Assembly: GCA_009746045.1 (NCBI GenBank)
Contig: RPFO01000213.1
Coordinates: 10,753,853 to 10,817,852 of the forward strand
Source: Mesostigma viride
Taxonomy: Eukaryota > Streptophyta > Mesostigmatophyceae > Mesostigmatales > Mesostigmataceae
DNA length: 64,000 bases
Direction: 5' to 3'
Positions 37,544 to 47,224 of this stretch are shown piece after piece; position 1 is the first letter of the stretch; each line of letters opens with the position of its first letter. The position numbers and the translations under genes are program-made. The notes beneath the pieces were generated by a model that was given only the letters and a program-made list of their open reading frames with translations, was not told the origin of the DNA and did not search any database.

Positions 37544-38602
37544 ATGCCGAAGCCCGGGCGGAAGCCAGGTTCGACAGGTGCTGGGAAGCAATTACCGAAA
37601 GCTAATCCCGAGGTGCCGACAGCTACTAAACAGACGGGAAAGGGCCGACTAGGCTGGCCGACGCAGAAGAAAAGGCTCCATCAGGAGCTCTCCACTTGCT
37701 CGGGCCTGCCTGAAGTGTGCGCTGCCTTTGAGGCGGTCCTCGGGACCGACTGGGTAACTACTGTCAGCCGGTGGTCTGCGGCCCAGCTGGAGTCCGTCGT
37801 TGGACTGCTGGTCGACCACGTGGACGGGCCTGAAATTCTGGCAGCAGCGGACCCAAACGAAGCGCTAGTGGCAGCCCTCCAAAGCGCCCGGGACTTGGCG
37901 GACTCGGACGAAGAGGAGATGCAGCCACCACGCCGGCCCACGAAAGGGGCGAAAAAGGGGACGAAAAAAGTCGGAAGCCCAGCCCCGAGCAAGGGAAAGG
38001 CCGCGGGGGATGTGAGGGAGCAGCTCTTGGAGCTGGCGGCTATTATTGGCAAGCAGGGGCAGGCGGGCAAAGAAGAGGAGGAGGAGGAGGAGTCCGAGGA
38101 AGAGGATTTCCTGACGAAATTGAAGGATGCGCTGGCCGGGGCAGATGGGGCTTCCAGGAAGCCGAAAAAGACCAAAGGGGTGACGCTGCCCACTCGAGCA
38201 CAAGTGGTGAATTGGAGGGTGCAAGAGAGAGTGCTCCCCGAGGTGCTCGAGGATGCCAACGACAATGGAGGGGGGATAAAGAGTTGGATCATGGCTACTC
38301 GCCAAGGGGGGTGGAGGAACCAGGAAAGCAGGAAGGTGGTCATGAACATCGCCCTGGCCATGGACACACTCTTCAAGGAGTTGGGGCCGGCAGCCGGGGA
38401 GTTGGCTGGGGTAGAGTATCTCATGAGGGTGGTGGCAGCCATGCTCCTAGTGGAGAGCCAGGGGTCAGGAGGGTGGAAGGTGGCTGGCCACCTCCTTGCT
38501 CTCAAGGAAGATGCCTCCTTGGTGAGCAACCCGGCCATGAAGATGGCCCTGCAAAGCGCCACGATGATGGAGAAGCTGGGCAAGGCCCAGCAAACCAAGT
38601 AA
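37544..38602 (+). CDS. Element H gag-like ORF1
   Basis: 352 residues from ATG 37544 (MPKPGRKPGSTGAGKQL). Basic N-terminus, a region about 40-120 with helices, a Lys-rich then Glu-rich low-complexity segment (about 125-190), and a conserved-looking C-terminal part (VLEDANDNGGGIKSWIMATR, LAGVEYLMRVVAAMLLVES). It holds the position of gag in DIRS-order elements and probably binds element RNA. No zinc knuckle is seen. Confidence 0.65.
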   Translation: MPKPGRKPGSTGAGKQLPKANPEVPTATKQTGKGRLGWPTQKKRLHQELSTCSGLPEVCAAFEAVLGTDWVTTVSRWSAAQLESVVGLLVDHVDGPEILAAADPNEALVAALQSARDLADSDEEEMQPPRRPTKGAKKGTKKVGSPAPSKGKAAGDVREQLLELAAIIGKQGQAGKEEEEEEESEEEDFLTKLKDALAGADGASRKPKKTKGVTLPTRAQVVNWRVQERVLPEVLEDANDNGGGIKSWIMATRQGGWRNQESRKVVMNIALAMDTLFKELGPAAGELAGVEYLMRVVAAMLLVESQGSGGWKVAGHLLALKEDASLVSNPAMKMALQSATMMEKLGKAQQTK

Positions 38603-39029
38603 ACACCGAAAGGGTAAACCGCTCCCCCTTCCCACTGCCTCTTCCTACAATGCCTCTAAGCACTACGTGGGGGAGAGTGAGGTCAGCACGCAGACGCCAG
38701 CGTGCAACTCGCCGCCGCCGGACCTTCACTCTACAACACAAGGTGATTACGTGGTTGAATTGGCTATGGCACGGGGGGGCAGACCCTCCGCCTAAATCTG
38801 GAGGCGCGTGCTCCAGAGGAACGGCGGAGGCCCTGAAAAGGGTCAAGAAGCACTGCGAGTGGTACAGTCGCCGCGTAACCGGCGTTGCGACAGGCCCCGC
38901 AGAAGGAAGTGATCTAATCTATGGGAAATGTAATAAGTATGAACAACTTGTGGCGGAGCGGGTGAGTCTGCCGAAGCGCGAGGTGGCAGGAAAGGCGAAG
39001 CTGCTGGATTTGCTGGCGCTACGACCTAG
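38603..39029 (+). other. Element H inter-ORF stretch
   Basis: About 430 bp between the gag-like and RT ORFs. A frame open here overlaps the start of the RT ORF and encodes a basic helical segment (ALKRVKKHCEWYSRR); it may be an N-terminal piece of the RT protein or a small separate ORF. Undecided. Confidence 0.4.
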
Positions 39030-41723
39030 TTGGCGAGAGGTGTACGCGAGCGAGCCAACTGCATCAAGCCGGAGGTGGCTGCCAGTGCGAGGTATTGGAA
39101 TGTACCTGCCCCCAGCCGAGGGTGCACCATGGCGGAGTGGGGCAAGTTGATGGGGAGGGCAGCGGACGTGGGGATGGTGGAGTTCCGAGAGACGCGGCCA
39201 AAGTGGGTAGACGGATGTTTTGGGGTGGCCAAAGGAGTGGGGGAGTTAAGGCTCATTGTGAATAAGAAGTTGGGGAACGCACTGTGGGTGGACCCCCCTA
39301 AGACGGTGTTACCCCACCTGGGCATATACTCGGAGGTCTATATCAAGGGTCGGTGCTACACGGCCAAGAGCGATCTGGTCTCGTATTACTATACCATCCA
39401 AGTGCCGGAGTGGTGGTGGGATTATCAAGGGCTACCTGATGTGTGGTCCACCGATGTCGGGCTGCCGGGGCGGCGGAGGAGGGTGTGGCCAGTGCTGAAA
39501 GTGCTGGCCATGGGGCACTCCCACGCTGTAGCGCTAGGGGAAGCCATCCATGAGATGGTCCTCTATGCCACGGGCGCTTTGGATCCTAGACGGCAGGTGA
39601 ACCGCCTCACAAGTGTAGGGGAGCTGACCGTGCTTCGGAATGCATGGGGTAACCCAACCGCCCTAGCCATCGAGTACAAGGAGGAGAGCACGAGGGAGAT
39701 GCAAATCGACCTTGAGGACCCCCCTGCCCCTATGGTATCCATCACTATTGATGACCTGGTGGTCAGCAATGGGCGCACGTGCGAGGCGGTGAATCGCTTA
39801 ATCGCGAGTGCTATTGAAGACGGGTACGCGCCTAACAACCTTGTGCCCTCCAAGGACAAGACGATCATGGCTAGCCCGGAGGGGGAGGACGAGCTAGAAG
39901 CTCTGGGTGTTGTTCACCGGCGGGATGGGGTGTTGGAGCCGACAGCTAAGCAGCTCACCCTTGTGGTTGCGCACACTCGTGTACTCCTCGAGAGGGGACG
40001 CGCTACCGCTGAGGCGCTGGCGGCCGTCGTGGGCCGGTGGGTGTGGCTGCAGATGCTCAGCCGCACTTGCTTGTCCATATGGCAGCAGAGTTTTAAGTTC
40101 ATCAACCTCAAGGGGTGGGGCCAGCGAACGCGACCTTTGTGGCAAGGTGTGCGCGATGAGCTCGAGTGTGCCATGGCGTTGGCCCCCATGCTCCGTGTGG
40201 ACCGGGGGGCTGCCCTGGCTCCGGTGGTGGTGGCCTCGGATGCGTCTAGTTTTGGGCAGGGGGTTGTCTACGCTGAGATGGCCCCAGCTGAGGTGACGGA
40301 ATTAGCTCGGGCCCGGGAGGTGCGGGGTTACCCAACCCTCCTCACCCCAGGTGAGGCCATGTATGCCGGGCCTAGACCCTTGACCAAGGCCGCGGAAAAA
40401 GCCATCATCCACGGGCGATGGCGCGTAGGGATCAAGAGTCGCTGGCGCGATTCGACCATGCACATCAACGAGAAGGAAGTGCGGGCCGCTGTGAAGGGGG
40501 TGGAGCGCTCGGCCCGGAACCTCGGAACATGGGGTAAGCGGGTGGTGAGGTTAGTGGACTCCACTGCCGCTTTGGGCTGCTTGGCTAAAGGGCGTTCCTC
40601 TTCTTACCGGTTAAACAAGCAATGCCGCCGGTTGTGCGCTCTTACGTTGGTCACCGGCAGCCGCTCACAATGGGTCTGGACGCCAAGTGAGCTTCAGCCT
40701 GCGGATGGGCCTTCGCGGGGGCTTTCCATGGCTGCCTCGGTGGCCGGGTGGGTCCGCGATTTGACTCGCGAGGGTGTTCATCCCAATCCCGGGCCTCGGC
40801 TTGGCGCTAGCTACTTGACCCTTCTTGAGGGCAAGGTGAAGCCGGCTACTTTGATGGTTTACCATCGGGGTCTTAGGTCCTTTTTCGCATGGTGGGCGAG
40901 CCGGCGGGGTCGGGTTGGCAGCTTGTTGCGCGGCTTGACGATAGAGGAATACTATTGCGAGTATGTCGCTTGGGCGCACTCACGGTGTTACAGCCGCCAG
41001 TTGTGTGTCAATGCGCTTATGGGCCTGAATTTGTACTTCCCCGGGAGGTGCGGGATTGGGCCTTGGCACGAAGTGTTTTGGCTGGCTGGCGCACGTTGGC
41101 ACCCCTCGTGCCCCCCCCCCATTCCATGGGAGGCTGCGTTTGCGCTTGCTTGTACTATGGTGCTCCAGCGGCAGCCTCGTGCGGCTATGATGGTCATCGT
41201 TATTTTCCAACAATACCTGCGGGTATCGGAGGCGCTCAACCTGTTGGTCGGCCATGTGCGCTTGCAGCCTGATGTTCGGTTGCGGGGTTCGCAGCGGGGC
41301 GCCTTGTTGTTGATGTCAGCTAAGACGGCTAAGGGGGAGGTGCAGTCTGTGGTGATCGAGGATGTCATGACTGAGACCCTCTTGCGGGCTTGTATGCGTG
41401 GCAAGGCGGCCTGGGAGCGGGTGTTCCCTTACGATTATGCCCAGTTCAGCCGGGTTTGGCATCAGGCCACGCAAGCTTTGGGGGTCGACACGGTGTTTAC
41501 CATTCACGGGCTGCGGCATGGGGGGGCTACCTATGATTTTTTGCGGCAGCGCAGCATGGCTGATATTCAGCATCGGGGTCGCTGGCGCAGCAGCAAAACT
41601 GTCGCCCACTATGTGGGATTGCACCGGAGCTTGGCCCTCACCCTTCCTGACGCCCTGGTTCGGGCTATCGCCGCCTGCCCCCCGCGCATTTGGCGGAGCG
41701 TCTTTTCTCTGCCTTCCTCTTAA
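39030..41723 (+). CDS. Element H ORF2: reverse transcriptase, RNase H and tyrosine recombinase
   Basis: 897 residues in one frame. DIRS-type reverse transcriptase about 30-330: AKSDLVSYYYTI with D115, ITIDDLVVS with D241-D242. RNase H about 395-570: VASDASSFGQG, INEKEVRAAVKG, RLVDSTAALG. A 2A-like REGVHPNPGP at 580-589 lies exactly between RNase H and recombinase. Tyrosine recombinase about 600-880: R731 in YLRVSEAL, TAKGE lysine, H826-x-x-R829 in IHGLRHGG, GRW, and Y861 in AHYVG, so the full catalytic set is present. The recombinase inserts a circular DNA intermediate without a target duplication. The start is the first ATG of the frame; the protein may begin further upstream. Confidence 0.9.
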   Translation: MARGVRERANCIKPEVAASARYWNVPAPSRGCTMAEWGKLMGRAADVGMVEFRETRPKWVDGCFGVAKGVGELRLIVNKKLGNALWVDPPKTVLPHLGIYSEVYIKGRCYTAKSDLVSYYYTIQVPEWWWDYQGLPDVWSTDVGLPGRRRRVWPVLKVLAMGHSHAVALGEAIHEMVLYATGALDPRRQVNRLTSVGELTVLRNAWGNPTALAIEYKEESTREMQIDLEDPPAPMVSITIDDLVVSNGRTCEAVNRLIASAIEDGYAPNNLVPSKDKTIMASPEGEDELEALGVVHRRDGVLEPTAKQLTLVVAHTRVLLERGRATAEALAAVVGRWVWLQMLSRTCLSIWQQSFKFINLKGWGQRTRPLWQGVRDELECAMALAPMLRVDRGAALAPVVVASDASSFGQGVVYAEMAPAEVTELARAREVRGYPTLLTPGEAMYAGPRPLTKAAEKAIIHGRWRVGIKSRWRDSTMHINEKEVRAAVKGVERSARNLGTWGKRVVRLVDSTAALGCLAKGRSSSYRLNKQCRRLCALTLVTGSRSQWVWTPSELQPADGPSRGLSMAASVAGWVRDLTREGVHPNPGPRLGASYLTLLEGKVKPATLMVYHRGLRSFFAWWASRRGRVGSLLRGLTIEEYYCEYVAWAHSRCYSRQLCVNALMGLNLYFPGRCGIGPWHEVFWLAGARWHPSCPPPIPWEAAFALACTMVLQRQPRAAMMVIVIFQQYLRVSEALNLLVGHVRLQPDVRLRGSQRGALLLMSAKTAKGEVQSVVIEDVMTETLLRACMRGKAAWERVFPYDYAQFSRVWHQATQALGVDTVFTIHGLRHGGATYDFLRQRSMADIQHRGRWRSSKTVAHYVGLHRSLALTLPDALVRAIAACPPRIWRSVFSLPSS

Positions 41724-41800
41724 GTTCCCTTCATTCTTGTCTTATGCGTCCACCGGTTTTTGTTTTGCCCCTGGCTTGGGTCGCCAGGGAGGGATGTAAG

Positions 41801-41930
41801 GGTAAGGCTAGCCTTTTTGGACATAAAGTGTTCCCATGGGTAAGGATGGCCAGTTGAGGGCCACTTCCCGATGTGCTCTACTTATTGTTTTAATAAAGAG
41901 TCTGGTTACCTGGAGTTCCACGGTTAATAG
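41801..41930 (+). repeat. Element H repeat B1
   Basis: About 130 bp, begins GGTAAGGCTAGCC, includes an AATAAA-type signal (TTTTAATAAAGAG), directly followed by A2. Matches B2. Confidence 0.85.
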
Positions 41931-42311
41931 AATCGGGGTTCTCTGAACATAGTTTCTTTATAGTGATACGGAAGGGGAGCCGCTGATGCTAGGTGAAATA
42001 GAGCTGGGTGATGTGATCGTAATAAGGTTGATTAGGCTTCTAGTGTACGAGTATTACGGATGATATGGCCTAATTGTTGCGGCCCATACCTTGACGGTGT
42101 GCTGAGTACCTTGACGACGGATTTTTGCGTCTAGGTTCTCCTAGCAGATCTGTGATTGCGGACGGGTTTGCAACAAGCAATATCTGAAGTAAAACTTGAC
42201 GGCTAAAACTGTTTAGAGGCCGTTGCCGGATCTGGCCGTCGGTAGAGAGCCGTTGGCCTTGAAACACGATAAAAGCTTGCTCACCTAGCTCATGGCGGTC
42301 TCTTTTGTTTT
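41931..42311 (+). repeat. Element H repeat A2
   Basis: 381 bp, near-identical to A1. Confidence 0.9.
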
Positions 42312-42344
42312 CCCACCCGCCCTCCCTGTGTGTTGCCTGTTTGG

Positions 42345-42478
42345 GGGTAAGGCTAGCCTTTTTGGACATAAAGTGTTCCCATGGGTAAGGATGGCCAGTT
42401 GAGGGCCACTTCCCGATGTGCTCTACTTATTGTTATACTAAAGAGTCTGGTTACCTTGGAGTTCCACGGTTAATAGAA
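42345..42478 (+). repeat. Element H repeat B2
   Basis: Near-copy of B1, ending GGTTAATAGAA; it closes the element. Between A2 and B2 is a short C-rich stretch. Confidence 0.85.
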
Positions 42479-42903
42479 CCGTATATTGCATTACCTGCAC
42501 CATCTGTGACACCGTTAAGCACGCGTATATATAGAGGCAGCCACAGCAGGGTATGGCCTTGTTATACGCTGCCCCGCCATCCCAAGGCCTCGTAGGGTCC
42601 CCTAGCGCTTGTAAGATGCTCAAGGGACCGTGTGGATAGCATGGTAATGCGTTGACACTAATTGGTCCTAATGGTCCTAAAACCCACTTTTTGGCCAATT
42701 AAATTCGCGCTTGGAGGTCTGGCAGGTGGCAGGGCCCATTCATGCACTAAATGTAATTATTTGACCCCAGGTTTTTGATAGGAACTAAAAAAGTGTGTTA
42801 TCTGTCATGGGCACGAATGCCAGGGTCAAATTTTAATGTTTGCATATATATATTTTAATTCCACTTGGTCCTAAATTTAGGACTTTTACTGGGTAAATGG
42901 ACA
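42479..42903. other. Element G right part, non-coding
   Basis: No gene. It contains several GGTCCTA / TAGGACC motifs, an AT-rich run and the right terminal palindrome at about 42869-42884. Confidence 0.5.
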
Positions 42904-42907
42904 CTAA

Positions 42908-44412
42908 GCCAAATGGCAAGTTTCGCCTAGTTACTGATTATAGGAAGTTAAATGATATTACTGTGAAGTCTAAATACCCTCTACCTCGTATTGATGATAT
43001 ATTTAATAAGGTTAAAGGTTCTACCTGCTTCACGGTACTGGATTGTGCGGATGGTTTTTGGCAACTGCGTATAGCGCCTGAGGATTGCCATAAAACCGCC
43101 TTTGCTACCCCTTTTGGTCATTACCAGTTTAGAGTAGCGGCTATGGGACTCTGTAACTCTCCTGCCTCTTTTCAAATGTTAATGAATGAAGTGCTTAGAC
43201 CTGTTATGGGTGATTCTCACCTTCCTCAAGTGTCATCTGATTTAAAGGATCCTTCCTTCTCCTCTGTTTCTTTATCTGAGCACGATCGTTCTTGTGCTCA
43301 GGCTTACTTAGATGATATCCTTATTTACTCCCCTGATTTTGAAACGCACCTACGTGATTTAAAGAAAGTCTTAGAAATAATGGCTGAAAATTCCTTGTGG
43401 GCTCGCCGTTCTGGTAGGATAAGTTTGTTCTGGTAGGAGTGTACCATTTTTAGGGCATGTTTTGTCAGATGCCGGTGTCGCTACCGACCCGGATAAGACT
43501 AAGTCAATCCAGGAATGGCCTACCCCTACCGATGTTAAAGGTGTACGTAGTTTCCTAGGGATTGCCTCTTATTATAGGCGTTTTATCCCTCGCTTCGCAA
43601 CTATAGCAGCCCCTATCAACCATTTATTAAAGAAAGATATCCCCTTTATCTGGAGTAGTGAGTGTCAGTCGGCTTTCCAATGTTTAAAATCCCTACTCCT
43701 TTCTCCTCCTGTACTCATCCTACCCGATACTACCAAACCCTTTGTGGTAGCTACAGACGCTAGTAAGGTAGCAATAGGGGGCGTCCTTCTCCAGGATCAG
43801 GGTCAAGGCTTACAGCCAATTGAGTATATCTCTAGGACAATGCTCCCTGCGGAGCGTAACTATCCCGTACACCAGCAGGAACGCTTAGCGGTGGTGTATT
43901 GTTGCCACGCGTGGCAGCACTTTCTTAAAGGTGCCCAATTTGATGTTTGCCTGAATGAACCCTGTGAGATAGATCCTTATAGATTAGTTATCCAAACGGA
44001 TCACCGTCCCCTTACCCATCTTCTCTCCCAACCCAACCTTACCCCTCGTCAAGCTCGCTGGATGGAGTTTTTAGCACAGTTTTCCCCTTTTAAACTTCAG
44101 TATGTTAAGGGTGTAGATAACATAGTACCAGATGCACTCTCCCGTCGCGCAGATTACTCCTTTTTTGAGGACTTGGATGTTCTCGATACTACTCTAGTTC
44201 CTACTACTATGGGTGTAACCCCTTATGGTGAACTACCTAATGATGAATCCTATGCCTATCTCTTTCATACTGCTGTTCGCATGCCTGATCTCCTTTCTCA
44301 CGTAGGACTCTCTCTCCTGTGTGAGGCCCTTCCTGTGGTCTCTGTGGGGGGGGAGGGGAATAATAATAAAATTTCTATACCGCTTAGCGACTGGGTCAGG
44401 AAAGTCTTATGA
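42908..44412 (+). pseudogene. pol: Element F reverse transcriptase and RNase H, continued
   Basis: Resumes the F RT after element G: KPNGKFRLVTDYRKLND, LDCADGFWQL, AYLDDILIY, then RNase H (TDASKVAIGG, TDHRPLTHLL, PDALSRRADY). Closely related to A and D; a small number of breaks. Confidence 0.87.
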
Positions 44413-44483
44413 TAACATAGTCCCTCTAGGACCTCCCCTTCTCTTTGGCAAGGCGGTAGGAGACCTCTTTAAACCTGTTCTGG

Positions 44484-45563
44484 ATACCTCTGTACCAATG
44501 CCTACCTCTGATCTTGAACGCCTGATTAGTAGATTTACGGCCACTGAGCCGGAAGCTTTAGCTGCCATTGCCTCCCATCCACAACAGTTAGGTAAACACC
44601 CCTGTAAATTTGTAGGTGGATTTTTATATGTGCAGATAGCAGATTCTCCCCCTCAATGGCGCCTGTATGTCCCTCCTATCTGTCGCTCCTCCTTGCTCTT
44701 TGAGTTGCATGACTTAGCTGCTCATCAGGGTGGTAAACGGGTACGGGACCTAGTAGCCCGCTCTTACTACTGGCCTTCCCTTTTAAAAGATGTAGATGAG
44801 TATGTTAGAACCTGTCAATCTTGCCAGGAGATGAAACCCAACAATGTAGGACAGATAGCAGAACCTAGGACCCTGCCTGATCCCATCATGCCGTGGGACT
44901 CCATTATGATGGATTTTGTAGGACCTTTTAGGAAGAATGATAGAGGTAACGCCCAGATCCTTGTTTTTGTAGATCGTTTTACTCGTATGTGTCATCTCGT
45001 GCCGTGTCCCTTAGAACTCACCGCACGCGATTGCGCACGCCTATACCTTAATAACGTCTATAGATATCATGGTTTGAGTAGGCAGTTTATTAGTGATAAA
45101 GATAAGCTATTTACCTCTGACTTTTGGCAGCAGTTTTTCGCTGCTATCGGTACCAAGGTTACGTTCGGTACTGCCTACCACTCCTCCTCCTCTCATCTAG
45201 TAGAACGTCTTAATAGGGTAGTGGAAGAAGCGCTGAGGCACTATGTTAACGGCTCTGGGAGTGATTGGGAGGATTATCTATGCTTGGTAGAGTTCTCCCT
45301 TAACAATTGCCCTCAGGCTGCGCATGGCTATACGCCTTAATTCTTCCTAGATACAGGTAGACAGCCTCTTACTCCTACCTCTCTCTTAGCTAGTCCTTTA
45401 CGGGACAGGGACGATGTGTCCCGGGATACCGTAGAAGGTGTGCAGGCCTTGTTAGATAAAATGAAAAATGCACATGATCACGCAATTTCAGGGTACCAAA
45501 AGGCTCAGGCCAAGTACCTTGCTAGGTTGCGTGCCTCCTTAGATAGAAGAGCGCCTGAAATAG
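44484..45563 (+). pseudogene. int: Element F integrase, N-terminal and core part
   Basis: HHCC (HDLAAH, CQSC) and DDE core (MMDFVGPF, ISDKDKLF, VERLNRVVEE) of the family integrase, cut at 45563 by element E; AATAG at 45559-45563 is E's target duplication. Confidence 0.87.
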
Positions 45564-46214
45564 AGTTAGCGAGCAGCCAGAACTGCGAGTTCCTGGTCTC
45601 TCACGCCACACAACGGGATGAGCCAAAGTTGCAAGGCAGCAACCTTTTAACCCGTGCACCAAGCCACGACCACGGTGAGCGGTTCCACGTCCAATGTGGG
45701 AGCCTCGGTTCGTGCTTGCCAAGATAGCTGGTCATCCCCCATGCATGACCAAGCTATATCCTTTGCGTTGTTCCTCGTTCCCATCGGCGTGACGAGGCAC
45801 GTGCAGGCAGGCAAGCAAATCCTCAACGTCCACTGGCATCAGTGCAGAGCCAGGACGAACTGGATTTGCCTAGACTCTGCAACCTAGGAAGTACAGGACC
45901 TGTCACAAGCCTGCAAGGCCTAGTATCCTTGCAGACCTGTGCCAGTTCCTGTAGTCCACCAGTCACAGGCTGCTGCTCCTCTGGTCTACGTGGACCACAG
46001 TCACGTGATAGTCAGGCTAAGCCTGTGCAGGCACGGCCTGCCACGTGTCCTGTCCACTATACCAGAGGACTGTACCTAGTCGGCCACGGACGGCTAGGAC
46101 TTCGGGACCTCATATCTTTCTTGTCCCTTGTCTGTTTCAGGCGGTCAGCACGGCGTTGGAAAGGTCTTTCCAAACTGCATCCACTTAGCATATTGGTTGC
46201 CCAAAATGCTAACT
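45564..46214 (-). repeat. Element E 3' LTR
   Basis: 651 bp, homologous to 32520-33166 of C and to its partner 53369-54016. Confidence 0.93.
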
Positions 46215-47224
46215 CCAACCCTTTCTTCTTTTGGAGCTGGACCAGCTTGAAACAAACCTAACCTTGCTTGTGCCCACTCAGCCACAGACCGCTTGGTCCC
46301 TTGAGGTTGATCAGACCTTTGAGGGCCCAGGTTCCTGCCTCCTTTGGGTAACAACATATCTGCCCTTGGACCAGGCTAGGTGTACTGGCCAGTGAATCAG
46401 AGGTCACCCCAGGTTATCCCCTGACCCCTTGGTCAGCTCCCAACCTTTCCTTGGGAACTTGGTGCTAGATTAAAGTCAAGGCACATTACCTAGTCCAATG
46501 GCTGGGATTACAGGATGCCAAGAACGTACTATTGTGAGTTCCTGATCTTTCACAGTTATCACAGGCGCCCGTTCTTATGGCGCCCGCCTTGGCCAGCCTT
46601 TCCCTTTTATGCTCAAAGAGACTCAGGTAGCACCTATACAAATACTGCCTTATTGGGGAGCCCATGTCTTCACTGGGTGTTAAGCCCAGGAATCACTCAT
46701 GCCAGGCTGTGGCTCTGCTGGGGAATTGAACCCCACCCCAACCTCCAGGTTTATAGGTGACCTGGAACTTTACACAAGAGAAACATTACAACCATGGAAC
46801 AACATGAGAATGACATGACATGATTATGTTTTATTCAAGCATTATATAACCCAGAATGTGGCCCCCTGGCAACCATGTTCCACATGGTCACACAACCAGG
46901 TTCTTTATTAGCAACAGGTTGGAAACAAGCACTAGAAAACATATGTACAGCAACCTGTAAGAACCAACATTCGGGTTGCCCTTGCATGGCCTAACTGTTT
47001 GAGGCCAAAGGCGTCGACTTAAGTCCTGGCGACTCTTCTGAACCCCATGGGGAGGGCCAGGCATGATTCTCAGCTGGTAGGAGTGACATTCCACACCAAC
47101 TCCTGTCCAGGAGGGTGTACCTAACCCTGAAGGACCGGCTGTCAACCAGTAAGCACCAGTCACCACTTGGTACTTTGGTCAAGCAGCCCACTGGGGGCAC
47201 CCAAGCTGAAGCAAGGCCTGGTCT
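46215..47224 (-). other. Element E 3' UTR
   Basis: About 1 kb, same as 31509-32519 of C, with no gene. It includes the LTR-tail-like module at 46533-46553. Confidence 0.65.

Larger units (their letters stand above)
37092..42478 (+). mobile_element. Element H: PAT/Kangaroo-like tyrosine-recombinase retrotransposon
   Basis: Plus-strand DIRS-order element with split direct repeats: A1 (37092-37472), then the coding part, B1 (41801-41930), A2 (41931-42311), B2 (42345-42478). This A1...B1-A2-B2 layout is known from PAT, Ngaro and Volvox Kangaroo elements. It encodes a gag-like ORF and an RT / RNase H / tyrosine-recombinase ORF. No target duplication is seen, as expected for recombinase-mediated insertion. 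A1 and A2 differ at only a few bases, so it is recent. The two ORFs look whole. Confidence 0.88.
35740..42903. mobile_element. Element G: unclassified element with palindromic subterminal motifs, carrying element H
   Basis: Inserted in the F RT gene; F reads on at 42904, with CTAA on both sides (35736-35739 and 42904-42907), a possible 4-bp target duplication (or TAA, 3 bp). Both ends start TGT when read inward and carry the palindrome GTCCTAAATTTAGGAC about 17-21 bases in, with further GTCCTA copies nearby. Without H it is about 1.8 kb with no convincing ORF, so it resembles a non-autonomous DNA transposon with weak terminal inverted repeats. Superfamily not determined. Confidence 0.6.

Noticed and set aside
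37681-38598. 305-residue minus-strand frame opposite the H gag-like ORF
   Set aside because: Antisense shadow with Ser-rich low-complexity translation and no domain.
38212-39150. 312-residue frame overlapping the H gag-like ORF
   Set aside because: Most of it is a shadow of the gag-like ORF; only its last part (inter-ORF) could be real and is noted there.
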